Shown here piece after piece: positions 1-9,510 of a DNA stretch of 64,000 bases. Source of the stretch: Mesodorylaimus sp. YZB2_4 (lineage: Eukaryota; Nematoda; Enoplea; Dorylaimida; Dorylaimidae); contig JASANH010000850.1 of assembly GCA_030248295.1 (NCBI GenBank), positions 992,001-1,056,000 on the forward strand, written 5' to 3'. Numbering within the stretch: the stretch's first letter is position 1; the number at the start of each line of letters is the position of its first letter. The notes beneath the pieces are model-generated. The model saw only the letters and a program-made list of their open reading frames with translations. It was not told where the DNA came from and made no database searches. A program made the translations under genes and the position numbers.

Positions 1-1272
1 TAACGGTCTTCGGTAAGTCAGAAAGCTTTCCTTCTGATGATGCATCGGTAGGTTTTTTCTCCCCACCGCCTAAAATAGCTAACTAGAAGCGGCGAAGCTG
101 CCATGGCCTCAACTAAAGGAACCCACGTTTCAGTTTGACAGGAAATCCGCTTAGGGGTATTACGAAGATTACACACGCTATACCGACCACACAGAAGCCA
201 AGCCACCAGGCGCCATACCAGTCGGGGTCTCCGGGTTTCGAGAGAATTCTAGAACAGGACAATAAAGTTTTCAAAATGTCTGATTAAAACCAGCTTCTTA
301 TACTCTGTCGAGTCGAGGCGGTCAAAGTCGACATTAAAAGAGAGTAGAAATGCTTGTAGGACGGCTCCAACCGCCAATGCAAATGACGACGAAGCGGCAA
401 TGACAACTGACGACAGTACATTCATTTTTAGTAAACATTGCAACAGATTCTAACAATTACTGTACCTGGGCAAAGCACTGACAATGCGGGTGATGTATTC
501 TCGTCCATGTATGCCAGCAGGGTCGTAAAATGAGTTATGGGGCCGAAACTTTGGAAAAAACCACCTGCCAAGAAAAAATAGTATGCTTCGCTGACGCTAC
601 TTTCAACAGTGATTTGCTCCTGGCCGCAAGATTCTTTCAGAAAGCCTAAATAAGCAGCAGTTGCACCATGATGGTCATCTTTTTTCGGCCACTTACTGCT
701 AGAACACATGGCCAGGTCTTCCTGAGCACCCGTATTTGCAATCGAATTTTCCAAATATGGTTCGATCAAATAATGAGGAAGAGCACTTAGCAAGGAGCCA
801 ATCGCGGACAGCAACCCCATGCAAGTTATCAACTTGATTTTGTTACCTGCGAGTGCAGACATATGTCACAGTGCATTGAATGCAAGCTGCTCATACCCTT
901 CTCGCTCGCATAAGCGATAAATATGGAGCTAAACATTCCAACAGCGGCTCCCACAGTCGGAATTAATCCCAACTGAGTAGACTTTAGTCTAAATCGTCGT
1001 TCTAAGGTCGAGTTCAATGCTGGAAACAAGGCGGAGTTGGTCGCAGTGACCAATACAAAAAGGGACGAAAAGATCATGAGCCATTTTGCGTTATTAAATT
1101 TCTGTAACCATCGTGGGCGATAGCTGAAATGAATGCCATGGCAAGGAAGGATTATCAAATGAAAAATGCGTTACCTGCCCCATCCAAATTTATGGCTAAC
1201 TCGACTGCTATCATCAAATTCACGTATATCATAATTGATCAGTAAGGCTTGTTGGCTATCGTCGCGCACCAT
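1..1272 (-). CDS. Organic anion transporter (OATP/SLCO family), 5' part, runs off window
   Basis: Multi-pass plasma-membrane transporter of the SLCO family (sodium-independent uptake of organic anions). I spliced six exons on the minus strand: 1272-1175, 1123-897, 846-466, 406-304, 248-127 and 69 to beyond base 1, with introns of 50-59 bp. The family signature DPDWYGAWWLGF is visible just after the exon 4/5 junction. The N-terminal block SYRPRW, the first membrane segment and the ALPHYL region are in the order expected of OATPs. The start ATG at 1272 is the first in-frame Met of the first recognisable exon; an upstream exon is not excluded. About 333 codons are present, roughly half a normal OATP; the later membrane segments and Kazal-like loop lie outside the window. 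Substrate cannot be inferred. The family call is secure. Confidence 0.88.
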
Positions 1273-3363
1273 CGTGACCAAACATGCGCGCACCACATAC
1301 AATACGTAGTACAGATACAATTGGAAGGCGCAGCCTAGTTCAGAGTTGGCGACATTGCGAGAAACTGGATAAGCAGGTAAACGAGGAATTAAAACTCTGA
1401 CGCCTGGAAACTGTACACAGGAAAGTTATGCAATGACTTGGCTCAGCCACCTTCTGTAGAGTATTGACAGCACTGCGCCCCCATGGGTACCGTTGAAAGT
1501 TTTACTTTCTCAAAGCAAAGCACCGTATTTCCTGGTGTTTCCAGTTCAAAAAGCCTAGCTCTTAAAATACCACAATGGGAAAATCTAGCAAAGCAGGCGC
1601 TGATTTTCCATGTGGTTTCTATCTGAAACACCAGTCATTGTGCTGCATTGCTATAATCAAGGGGTGACTGCGGGCAGTCAGTGATCACCCCACCCGCCTA
1701 CCTGGGACCTAAAATGCATAATGCACATTAGATGAGGATGAACCCCTCCATCGCACAGCGGTCAAGAGCTGATCGTCCATGTCCGCCATTTTAAGATATC
1801 GGCTGACGGACACGCGACACCCGTAACGACTTGGTAAACATGGCTGTAAACGTCACCGAAGTTCTGAAAATGGTCGATCAAATAGAGATGGTCTTCCCGA
1901 AATCCTGGTGTATTCCTTGATGGGGCTTCCCGCCCCCTGTAGCCTAAAGGTTCAATTCATGGCTTCCGCAACATATCTTTCCAGCGTATTTTACGATCAG
2001 ATAAGGCAACGAATGCATCTACTGCAAGTGCCAGCCAGGTATTCTATTCCTACTCTCCGCATGTTTACTATTCCGGCATGTTTATCCAGAACGCCTGCTG
2101 CCTAGCGCAGTACTCCGCCAAGTGAAAATTCGCTCTCTCCTCACGTAAGCTGTCGAGCGCCGCCATTTTTGAGAGGATGGAGTTCCTCCATCCTCACTTC
2201 CAATCAGAAGTGTTCCAGACCCTCCAGATAGACAACCCGTCAATATCAGCCATATTTATTCCCGCAGTTCTACTTCCACCGAATCAGGACCTATGTATGG
2301 ACATACAGTATAATACGAGAATGAGCTCGAATTCCCAGTCCCACAGATCTAGAATAGCCTTCATGGTTACCGCTTAAGGCCAGGTGCGGCTCATGGTTGT
2401 TTATAGTGCTTACCATTAGGCTTATGCATGGAAGAAGGACTCACCACGCTCGCACTGCTTTGATGTACTGTAAAGCCCAAAGTATAGTTCGATGCGATGC
2501 GTCAAATAAGCGGCAGCACTTTGGGAAACACAAGAAAAACAAAACCCAGCCAACATTACCACAAACACCTAAAAGTCCACGGAGAAGCAGCGATGTTGGA
2601 AATTTTTGCTCCGCATGTCAACGTAGCCACTCTCGAGGAATTGCCGACTGGTGTACGTGCAATGAGTTGTTTTAAGCTTCCCAGAAAATGATGCAATTTG
2701 ATATTGTTGCTCTCATGGTGACAGCCATGAACGAGCTTTGCGCAACCAGTTACTACTGGGGATAAACTGTTGCGGGTTTTTGAATTTTTGAAGCTGGAAG
2801 ATCAAGAGGGCAATCAGATTGTGCTTCAATCAATCAATCGAATCAGATCGATCAGACCATGCGATGATTGTGCGTCCAGAAGGCGTGCTGTTGCAATTTT
2901 TATGATGCACAGGAAAACGAACACTTGATGTTGGCTCGGAGGAGAGTCTGTAGTTTCTTTGTTCGATTCCGTGTATCTCACATACAGTCTGTCCTGATGC
3001 CATGTGCCTGTGATGCTTCAGGTGGACTGGTGTGGACTGATCGGAACACGTTTGTTACATTGAATGTCTCTGGAAGCATCAACGGCCAGCTCATCTAGGC
3101 AGATCTGTCTCTTCTACATACGTAGATACTTCTTTTTTGTTGTGGTAGTGTAAATAATTTTCCTTCTTCCTGTCATAATAGAAAGAAAACACGTATGTTT
3201 TGCTCGACCCAGCTTTATCTGCTTGCTGCTGGTTGCGCATACCCGCAGGTCTGCCTCAACCCGCGCTGTTGTCAATATCCCTTATCATATTTTGTGCCTA
3301 TAATACAACGCTAGACTCTGGGTTTGCATAAAGCACAGAGCGAGCATTGTACGAATTTTCAAA
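1273..3363. other. Intergenic, no recognisable gene
   Basis: I find no ORF here that resembles a known family and no convincing exon chain. Short open frames at 1908-2105, 2397-2691 and 2868-3098 have no recognisable domain. The stretch directly before the TTR gene (about 3270-3300) contains CTTATCATATTTTG, a GATA-type site in reverse orientation, which could serve its promoter; this is inference only. Confidence 0.4.
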
Positions 3364-3941
3364 ATGCACGTTTCCAAGCTATTCCTCCTGTTTTTCGCTG
3401 CAGTGCTCTTATGCCCGTCCAATGGGTTCCTATATCGTGTCGAGCAATTTGTGAAAGCTAAAGGCCGTCTCCTTTGTGGAACTGCACCGGCTGCAAATGT
3501 CTTGGTGAAACTGGTGGATGAGGATCGAGGTACAGTATGACCTTTGCTTTTGCCCGAGGACATATGTCAGTGTATATTTTAAATAGGGCCGTCTTTGGAT
3601 GATGTAATGGGGACTGTAAGAACAAATGCGAATGGTGAGTTCTACGTGAATGGTAGTGCGTCGGAAATGGGCAACATCGACCCCTTTCTCAAGATATACC
3701 ACGACTGTAACGATGCTGGAGTGGTAAGAGTACCTTGACTATTACATAGCGTTTTGTCTAACTCATGGCATCCACTGTGAACTTATTATTTCAAACTTCA
3801 CTTTAGCCTTGCCAACGGAAAACAAAGCTTCGAATTCCCGACAAGTACATAAGCCGAGGCAATGCCAGCGAGACTGCTGATATTGGGGTTATAAATTTGG
3901 AGGTGGACGTTCGCAAAGAAGCTCGAGAATGCTCTTCATAG
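3364..3941 (+). CDS. Transthyretin-like (TTR) secreted protein, copy 1
   Basis: Nematode TTR-like family: small secreted proteins with a transthyretin-related beta-sandwich fold; some members bridge apoptotic cells to phagocytes, most are uncharacterised. Three exons (3364-3529, 3587-3723, 3807-3941) encode 145 aa. Residues 1-20 form a signal peptide (KLFLLFFAAVLLCPSNG). Family hallmarks follow: KGRLLCGTAPAANVLVKL, DPFLKIYHDCND, and CQRKTKLRIPDKYI near the end. The four conserved Cys of the family are present. Introns are 57 and 83 bp. The gene is tail to tail with a second TTR gene at 4116-4650 with identical intron positions and phases (phase 1, then phase 0), so the two are duplicates. Function of this paralogue is unknown. 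Confidence 0.93.
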
Positions 3942-4115
3942 ATAACATACAGAACGTGATATCTGGCTGAACAAATCTTAGTCTTTTTAGTGACCCTACT
4001 CAAGTGCCATTTTTACCACTGTTAAATTTATCCAAACCATAGCACATAAATGGGTATAATCACAGTTGCGCCGTCTATGACAAAAGAAGACAATGCCTTA
4101 TTACCGAAAGTCATG

Positions 4116-4650
4116 TCAATGAATGCAGTCTCGATGCTCTTTCTTCATGATCACTTCCAAGTTCCATGATCCAATATTGATGATCTTTTGATCATTTTTT
4201 CTCGTAATGTAGGAGTCGGGTATCATCCAATGCCATTTACGTTGACATGGCTAAAACGACCCACGCTTAGAAAGCATAGGATACAATTCACGTTGCTCTT
4301 ACTAAACCGTCATTGCAGTCGTGGTAGATTGAAAGCATAGGATCAATATTTCCCACTTCTGATTCAGTCCCGTTCAATAAAAAGAATCCTTCATTGTCGG
4401 TTCGCCCTCGAGCCATTAGGTCATCTAGCCCTAAACTTTAACCTGTATCAAATACAGTATTGTCCCAGTAGTCTGGAAATTTACCAGGGTCCTTGTCAAA
4501 TAACTTCACAAGCACGTTCTTCGCAGGTTCTGTGCCACACAGTAATTGACCACGGACGATGACTCGCTGCGTAACACCGAACAAGTTGCCTTGTGCCATA
4601 GGGGACAATAATACCGGCAAAAAAAGCAAAACTAGAACCCCGATATGCAT
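4116..4650 (-). CDS. Transthyretin-like (TTR) secreted protein, copy 2
   Basis: Second TTR-like gene, convergent with the one at 3364-3941 and separated from it by about 175 bp. Three exons on the minus strand (4650-4485, 4430-4303, 4250-4116) encode 142 aa. A signal peptide (about residues 1-21) precedes RGQLLCGTEPAKNVLVKLF; exon 2 carries GNIDPMLSIYHDCND and exon 3 CQRKWHWMIPDSYI. Introns are 54 and 52 bp and fall at the same positions and phases as in copy 1. Exon 1 reads on for 15 codons into its intron before a stop, so an unspliced reading would give a misleading 70-residue protein. The C-terminal third is more diverged than the rest, so the pair is old. Secretion is inferred from the signal peptide. 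Confidence 0.92.
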
Positions 4651-5059
4651 GATTGTGCTGCTACAGGCTCATAACAGGTGTGGATTGTTTTCCGTTCAAT
4701 CGGACAAGGACCAGGTAACTCGTCCGGAGGAGTAAAGATTCATTTTTCTTATCAAGCAGATAAGGCAGACAGCCTGGACGTTGCGTTGACACAACCATCC
4801 GCAGGTAAAAGAGCTCAAATATTTTGGCGTCAAGCCTGAAGCAGTTGACACGCAGGAATTTTGAGCACAGATCGGAGCACATGGAGAAAAAGCTTGTTCC
4901 TGATCGTAGTCGCTGTTATACGCGATTTACCATAGAAATAGCGAGACTAAATAACGTTCCAAAAGGACCGTATAAACGAAAAGCTTCGTCTAAACTGGAG
5001 GGGTACGCGCTGTCCGACAGTGATTATACTTTGTGGGTTGCCTAAAGCCTGGAGTCAAC
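4651..5059. other. Intergenic upstream of TTR copy 2
   Basis: Contains the presumed promoter of the minus-strand TTR gene. I see no gene and no recognisable repeat before the SINE insertion that begins at 5072. Confidence 0.4.
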
Positions 5060-5481
5060 ATCAAATCCGATGCGGCCGGGGTGGTGCAGCGGCTCGGCAT
5101 TTGTCTCTCCGTAGTGCTTTCGAGCGAGTAGCTGGACTCGTCCTAGGTTCAATCACAATTGATCTCCATTAATTGATGGAGGTTGGTTTGTGAAGCATAA
5201 ACCCCCACTGACCTTACAATATTACTCATCCGGTACCGTCGAGGTGCTCCGAGTGGAGAGGCGGAAGTCTAACGAGGAGACAGTTTTGGCTGTCGCACAC
5301 CGACAGCCCACTCGCCATTGTCCGAGGAAGTCGGTGTCCAGCCTTCGGGTAGGGACACGCGCAGAGACGCTGCTGTGTGTGCTAATCCCGCACAGCCTCG
5401 CTTACAAGGCTAGACTGCTGGCCTGCTATGAGGCATAAAAGCTAAGGCCCAACAATGTTTTATAAAAAGATCAAATCCGAT
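5060..5481 (+). repeat. tRNA-derived SINE flanked by 12-bp target-site duplication
   Basis: The direct repeat ATCAAATCCGAT occurs at 5060-5071 and again at 5470-5481, bracketing a 398-bp insert. The insert starts with a tRNA-like head: TGGTGCAGCGG matches the RNA polymerase III A box, and GGTTCAATCAC, about 60 bp on, is a weak B box. The 3' part (about 5385-5460, with CCTCGCTTA...GACTGCTGG...GCTAT) matches the repeats at 47696-47919 and 50860-51087. The end is A/T-rich (TTTTATAAAAAG) immediately before the second duplication. Together these are the hallmarks of a short interspersed element inserted by LINE machinery. It encodes no protein. Confidence 0.82.
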
Positions 5482-5578
5482 CGCATCACCAGAATCTCCG
5501 TCCAATAATTTCAGATCGTTCGTGGTCAACGCCTTGCTGAGACAAAGGCCAAACGAGGGCGGACGTGGGCTTACTGAC

Positions 5579-5716
5579 CATCCATTCGCCAATCATAGAT
5601 CATCGATCGGCTTCCTTCTTCTCATCTTGCTCGCTAATCACTCGTTGCTGAGGAAAAGGAGCTGTCGTCCTTGTGACATTGGTCGTTGCGAAGCGGACTC
5701 GACAGCAGCTGGATGA
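5579..5716 (-). pseudogene. Truncated duplicate of MSP-gene 3' end
   Basis: This minus-strand segment repeats the last ~25 codons, stop codon and start of the 3' UTR of the MSP-domain gene at 5929-6365. The remnant reads AVESASQRP then FLSNE-stop where the intact gene reads AFESALHVN then IIGNE-stop (stop at 5638-5640). The downstream UTR motif around CGATCGATGATCT is shared almost exactly (5579-5615 versus 5874-5910). Nothing upstream of this tail matches an MSP domain, so only the 3' end of a former tandem copy survives. It is not expected to make protein. Confidence 0.6.
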
Positions 5717-5928
5717 CACTCACGGACAAGCATTTTGTGATTACTGGCCAGCAGTGGCAGCATGACCTCACACACGCTTAGCTGTTGTGCACCCGATTCA
5801 GAACCTTGTTTGTGCAATTACTAGCGTCCACACGCAGCCATCGCGAACACATCGGGCACAAGAGACATCAGATCAGCCATTCACCAATCACAGATCATCG
5901 ATCGCTCGTGCTGCTCGTCTCGTCCACC

Positions 5929-6365
5929 TCACTCGTTGCCGATGATTTGGACGACGCGGCGGTTGACGTGCAAGGCGGACTCGAAAGCGGTCTTGTCGAC
6001 CTTTTCGGCGTTGTCCGGAGCCTCGACGTACTCGATCGTCAGACGATCGTTGGCGGGCGGGCTGGGCATCGGCTCGCAATTGACCATCAGCACAGTTGAC
6101 TCGTTCGGTTTCAGAATGCCGTTGGTCGGAGTCGGCTGAAACGAATGAAAGTTGCGCGGCCATCTCCGACAAGGCCAGAGAGTAGGCTACTTACGATATA
6201 GCAGCGCATTTTGGTCGATTTGAGTTGAAAGTAGAACGTCTTGGCGGCGTTGTTGGTCAGTCGCAAATTGGCTTTCTGACGCATGCTGTACGGCGCGTTG
6301 AAAACCAGTTTTGGGGGCTCCGTCGAGATACCAAACTTTTGCGCGTCCTCTCCACCCTCGGCCAT
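5929..6365 (-). CDS. Major sperm protein (MSP) domain protein
   Basis: Small single-domain MSP protein, 125 aa. In nematodes MSP and related sperm-specific proteins build the crawling cytoskeleton of amoeboid sperm and can act as secreted signals; other MSP-domain proteins are general VAP-like adaptors. Two exons (6365-6195 and 6135-5929, intron 59 bp) meet in frame. Visible family motifs: PPKLVFNAPY near residue 20, NLRLTNNAAKTFYFQLKST, NGILKPNES, and NDRLTIEYVEAP. The length matches the sperm-specific class (about 107-127 aa). It lacks the exact C-terminal sequence of classical MSPs, so it may be an SSP/MSD-type relative. It lies head to head with a tyrosine phosphatase gene 607 bp away, and a broken copy of its 3' end lies just downstream. 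Confidence 0.9.
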
Positions 6366-6972
6366 TCTTCTCAGACACAGACGACGATCAACCAAGGACC
6401 ACACAGAATTCAGCAAGAGCACAACCGACCACTCAACAACGCCAGGAAGGCACAACTGACCTCCAGAATTCTTTGCATCCACACTGACTTTACACTGCTG
6501 CTTGCTTGATTCCACGCTCGACCCAGAGTCAAAATTATCAGCTCTTCTCGAGTTCATCCGCGCTGCTCCTTTGAGTTCAGTCTTCGAGACTCTGGCGCTA
6601 GACTTTATTTGCGGCGGCCGTGCCAGTGGCGCATGTTGCGCACAGGTGAATAATGGACATTATCATTAAGGCGTACACTTTGTCTCATCTCACAATGATT
6701 ATTCACCTCCCTGCATTTTTGTGCATAAAACCCCATCCCCACAAATCAGACTTGCCAGCCTTTTTAAAAGACGCATTGAGCAGAAAAAGTACACAGCTGA
6801 CCAGAAATCGCGGCAGCCTGTATGCAACAAAACAAGGAATTTCACGCGGACAGAAATCAACCAAAATGCTTTGTCACTTTACACTACAACAGTACACTCA
6901 CTTGTCAGTGACAAGACTCTGTGCTGATTAGTGCAGTCAAATCTTGACGGGTGTGTGGAGTGGTCGGTTGTG
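6366..6972. promoter_or_regulatory. Shared upstream region of divergent MSP and PTP genes
   Basis: The 607 bp lie between two start codons pointing away from each other, so both promoters must be here. A TTATCATT motif (GATA site in reverse) is present near 6659; GATA factors drive sperm genes in C. elegans, but relevance here is inference. No ORF in it looks coding. Confidence 0.4.
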
Positions 6973-8133
6973 ATGGCGGGCATGATGAGTGACCGAAAGT
7001 TCATGATCCAGAGGCCGTCGGGCAAGTCGGCAACAGCGCAACCGACAGTGGAGACGTTCCAGCAGTGGTGTCAGCGATTCATGGGCGACGGTGGCGGGCA
7101 CCGAATGACGACCAAGGAATACGAGGCGATCCGGGCGGCCCCTTGCCCCCCGTTGTGCAGCACGTTCCAACAAAATGCGCTCCTCAATCGATACGTCAAC
7201 ATTCACCTGGTTGAGCAAACACGAGTGCGATTGATGGACGGAATCGCATCCGACTACATCCACGCCAACTGGGCCGACGGTTACAAGACCCAAAATGGTT
7301 ACATCCTCACCCAGGTATGGTACTGGATGCGGGCTCAAATTTTCCTTTCTTATTGGTTTTTACGATGAAATGCGCTGCGGTCTCGCATAGTTTCACTTCA
7401 CCATTATCCGTTTCAGGCGCCCACAGAACCCGCCTTGAAAGACTACTGGCGAATGATATGGCAAGAAAAGGCCCAAGTGATCGTATGCCTAACATCGTTG
7501 AAGGAGCGGGGTACCCTCAAAGCCGAGTCCTTTTTCCCCACCAGTACCGAGACACCATTCCGGGCTGGCGGTCTGCGTGTGATCCTGATGGCCGTGAAAG
7601 AATTTGCCCCTCGACGAATCGCCATTCTACACCTCAAGCTCTACTGCTGGTTCGGCAAGTCTGGAGAGGAAAGGAACGTTTCGATGGTCTTCTACGGCGA
7701 CTGGCCCGACCGAGCGGTAGGCCTTGTTTGTTATCGTCGTTGCAAGATCATACTGTTCTTTTCGCAGGTGCCTTCGGACGCAAACGAGTTCGTAGACCTG
7801 TTGGCGGCTGTGGAGAGCCTTCGAGGGGTGGCGTCGCGTTCTTTGAAGAATTCGCGTAGGAAACCGCCTGTCGTTGTCAACTGCAGCGCTGGGGTTGGTC
7901 GATCGGCGACGTTCGTGGCGTGTCAAATCGAAATCGAGAGGCTGCGTGACTCAGGAATGGTCGATCCACGGGGAACAGTGCGACGTCTGCGAAATCAACG
8001 CAGCGGTGCCGTTCAGAATTACGTCCAATACACCTTCATCTGCCGAGTGATCGTGGAGGCTGCGCGGCGATACTCGTTGCCCAAGGACGGCTCACGGAAA
8101 AGCGGCAGTGGCAAGAGTGGGCGAGCAAAATGA
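6973..8133 (+). CDS. Protein tyrosine phosphatase, non-receptor, classical PTP domain
   Basis: Cytosolic single-domain tyrosine phosphatase of 335 aa that removes phosphate from tyrosine through a cysteine nucleophile. Three exons: 6973-7314, 7417-7716, 7768-8133, all junctions phase 0. Visible motifs in order: phosphotyrosine loop LLNRYVNI, substrate entry DYIHANWADGY, WPD loop GDWPDRAVP (split by intron 2), P-loop NCSAGVGRSATF, and Q-loop RNQRSGAVQNYVQYTFI. The catalytic Cys, Arg and Asp are all present. The usual His before the Cys is Asn, and the usual Thr-Gly after the Arg is Ser-Ala. The basic C-terminal tail (KSGSGKSGRAK) resembles nematode sperm-enriched PTPs. The ATG at 6973 is the first in-frame ATG (MAGMMSDRKF). 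Paired head to head with an MSP-domain gene, which supports male germline expression by inference. Confidence 0.93.
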
Positions 8134-9074
8134 GAAGAGATCTTGCAGAGATCAGTGCACAATCTGTGATGACAAATGACGAGTCGTGAGAGATGGTTTT
8201 GTGTCCTTGCCTGACTTGTGAGCACGATGCCCTCGTGAATTCAATGTGTCTGTGGTGCGGATGAGGATGTTGCAAAATTCTGACGATGAGTAACTGTGGG
8301 CAGATAATGACACACTAAAAAACTGTGAGCGTTGAAAAATGGAGAGAATGGCGAACATTTGAAAAATGTTCTTTTCAGGGATTGCCTGTTAGGAAGGTGC
8401 AGTTTGAAATGTCGAGGTCAAATGTGTCGAAGATAGCTGATATTTCTATTTGCGCCGTTTTAAAAGTATTCGTCACGTGGCTTTGATAAGCATGCATTAC
8501 CCGTCAAAAAACTCTCGTATTCCTTCTCGACATAGGACAACCTGAGTATGATAGCTGATTCATGCTAGCACTCTCGTAGCCGCTGGACCTCGGATAAAGC
8601 TGCGTGATTGTGTATACCATAAGCTATACTGTAGTAAGAGGACTAGCGACCTGGACACATACAGTACCCTTATATCATCATTAATGATAATGATAATGTG
8701 CTCTGAGCATTCAGTCCCGTCTTGGGGCAAGGCCCGCCTAATGTCTCGTGGATTCACATTGCGTCTCTCACGCCGTCTCTCAGATATTCAGTCTTGCCGT
8801 ATTCCTCCATGAAACAGTCAGGTTCTCGTGCGTGTACACTGAACCAACTGCGCTGTGATGTGAAGGTTCGAATCAAGCCACGCAGCCCAGGTATCGGAAT
8901 ATTTTATTACACGTGTCCACTAAGCCGAACCGGAGGGACTCACGCAGGACCAAGAGAGCCGGCTGCAAACGTCGGGTCGTCGAGAAGTAATCTAATCGAA
9001 CTGATCTAGACTGATCTCGCCAGGCAAGGAGCAGAGCCTTTATATAAGCGATGCTCGGGCCCAGGAACTAGCCT
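8134..9074. other. Intergenic, no recognisable gene
   Basis: Apart from the repeat fragment noted at 8700-8790, I see no coding exons. A sequence GGTTCGAATC near 8865 resembles a polymerase III B box but has no matching tRNA structure around it. Confidence 0.4.
8700..8790 (+). repeat. Dispersed repeat fragment, related to 15775-15915
   Basis: The block running from GTGCTCTGA through CGTCTTGGGGCAAGGCCCGC to GTCTCGTGGATTCAC also occurs, slightly diverged and with a 12-bp longer spacer, inside an intron of the MDC1-like gene. The class of the element is unknown. Confidence 0.55.
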
Positions 9075-9510
9075 TATCAATCCCTCGCATCAGTCGCGGA
9101 AAACCAGTCAGCGTAGGAAAACCAGTAGCTTGGGTCGCTCGGTCCTGACCACAAGTCTGTGCACCTGACAAATAGGTCCGGAGGAGGAAGACAAATAGTC
9201 TGTTCATCTCGGTTGTGCACTAGACGTTCTATGCTAATCGAGTACACTGAGGCACCTATTGCACAGCTTTTTAAGGCAGTCGCCTTTTCTGCGGGCCAGC
9301 TGCACATCGTCAGCGAAGAGCAGAGTCCATGCCCGCTCTTATATAACGTGATTAGCCGTGACAGTGTCCATGCATAGCGTGAAGAGCAACGGGGAAAGCC
9401 CTAAGCCTTGGTGGACTCCCCTTTGACCCTGAGTACATCAGATACTACAGCTGCATAATGAGCTGTGGTTGCTGCACCTCTGTATAACAGTTGCACCCAT
9501 CGCTCATACC
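9075..9510 (-). mobile_element. Decayed non-LTR retrotransposon, reverse transcriptase fragment
   Basis: Read on the minus strand, the segment gives a broken reverse transcriptase palm region. ERWVQLLYRGAA appears in one frame; a frameshift follows, then GVHQGLGLSPLLFTLCMD and, after an in-frame stop, WTLLFADDVQLA. GVHQG...SPLLF and the F/YADD box are the RT signature of RTE/LINE-type elements and agree in spacing. Further downstream the frame is interrupted by more stops. There is no endonuclease domain and no ends can be defined. It is a dead copy; it shows that LINE machinery, of the kind SINEs need, has existed in this genome. Confidence 0.75.
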
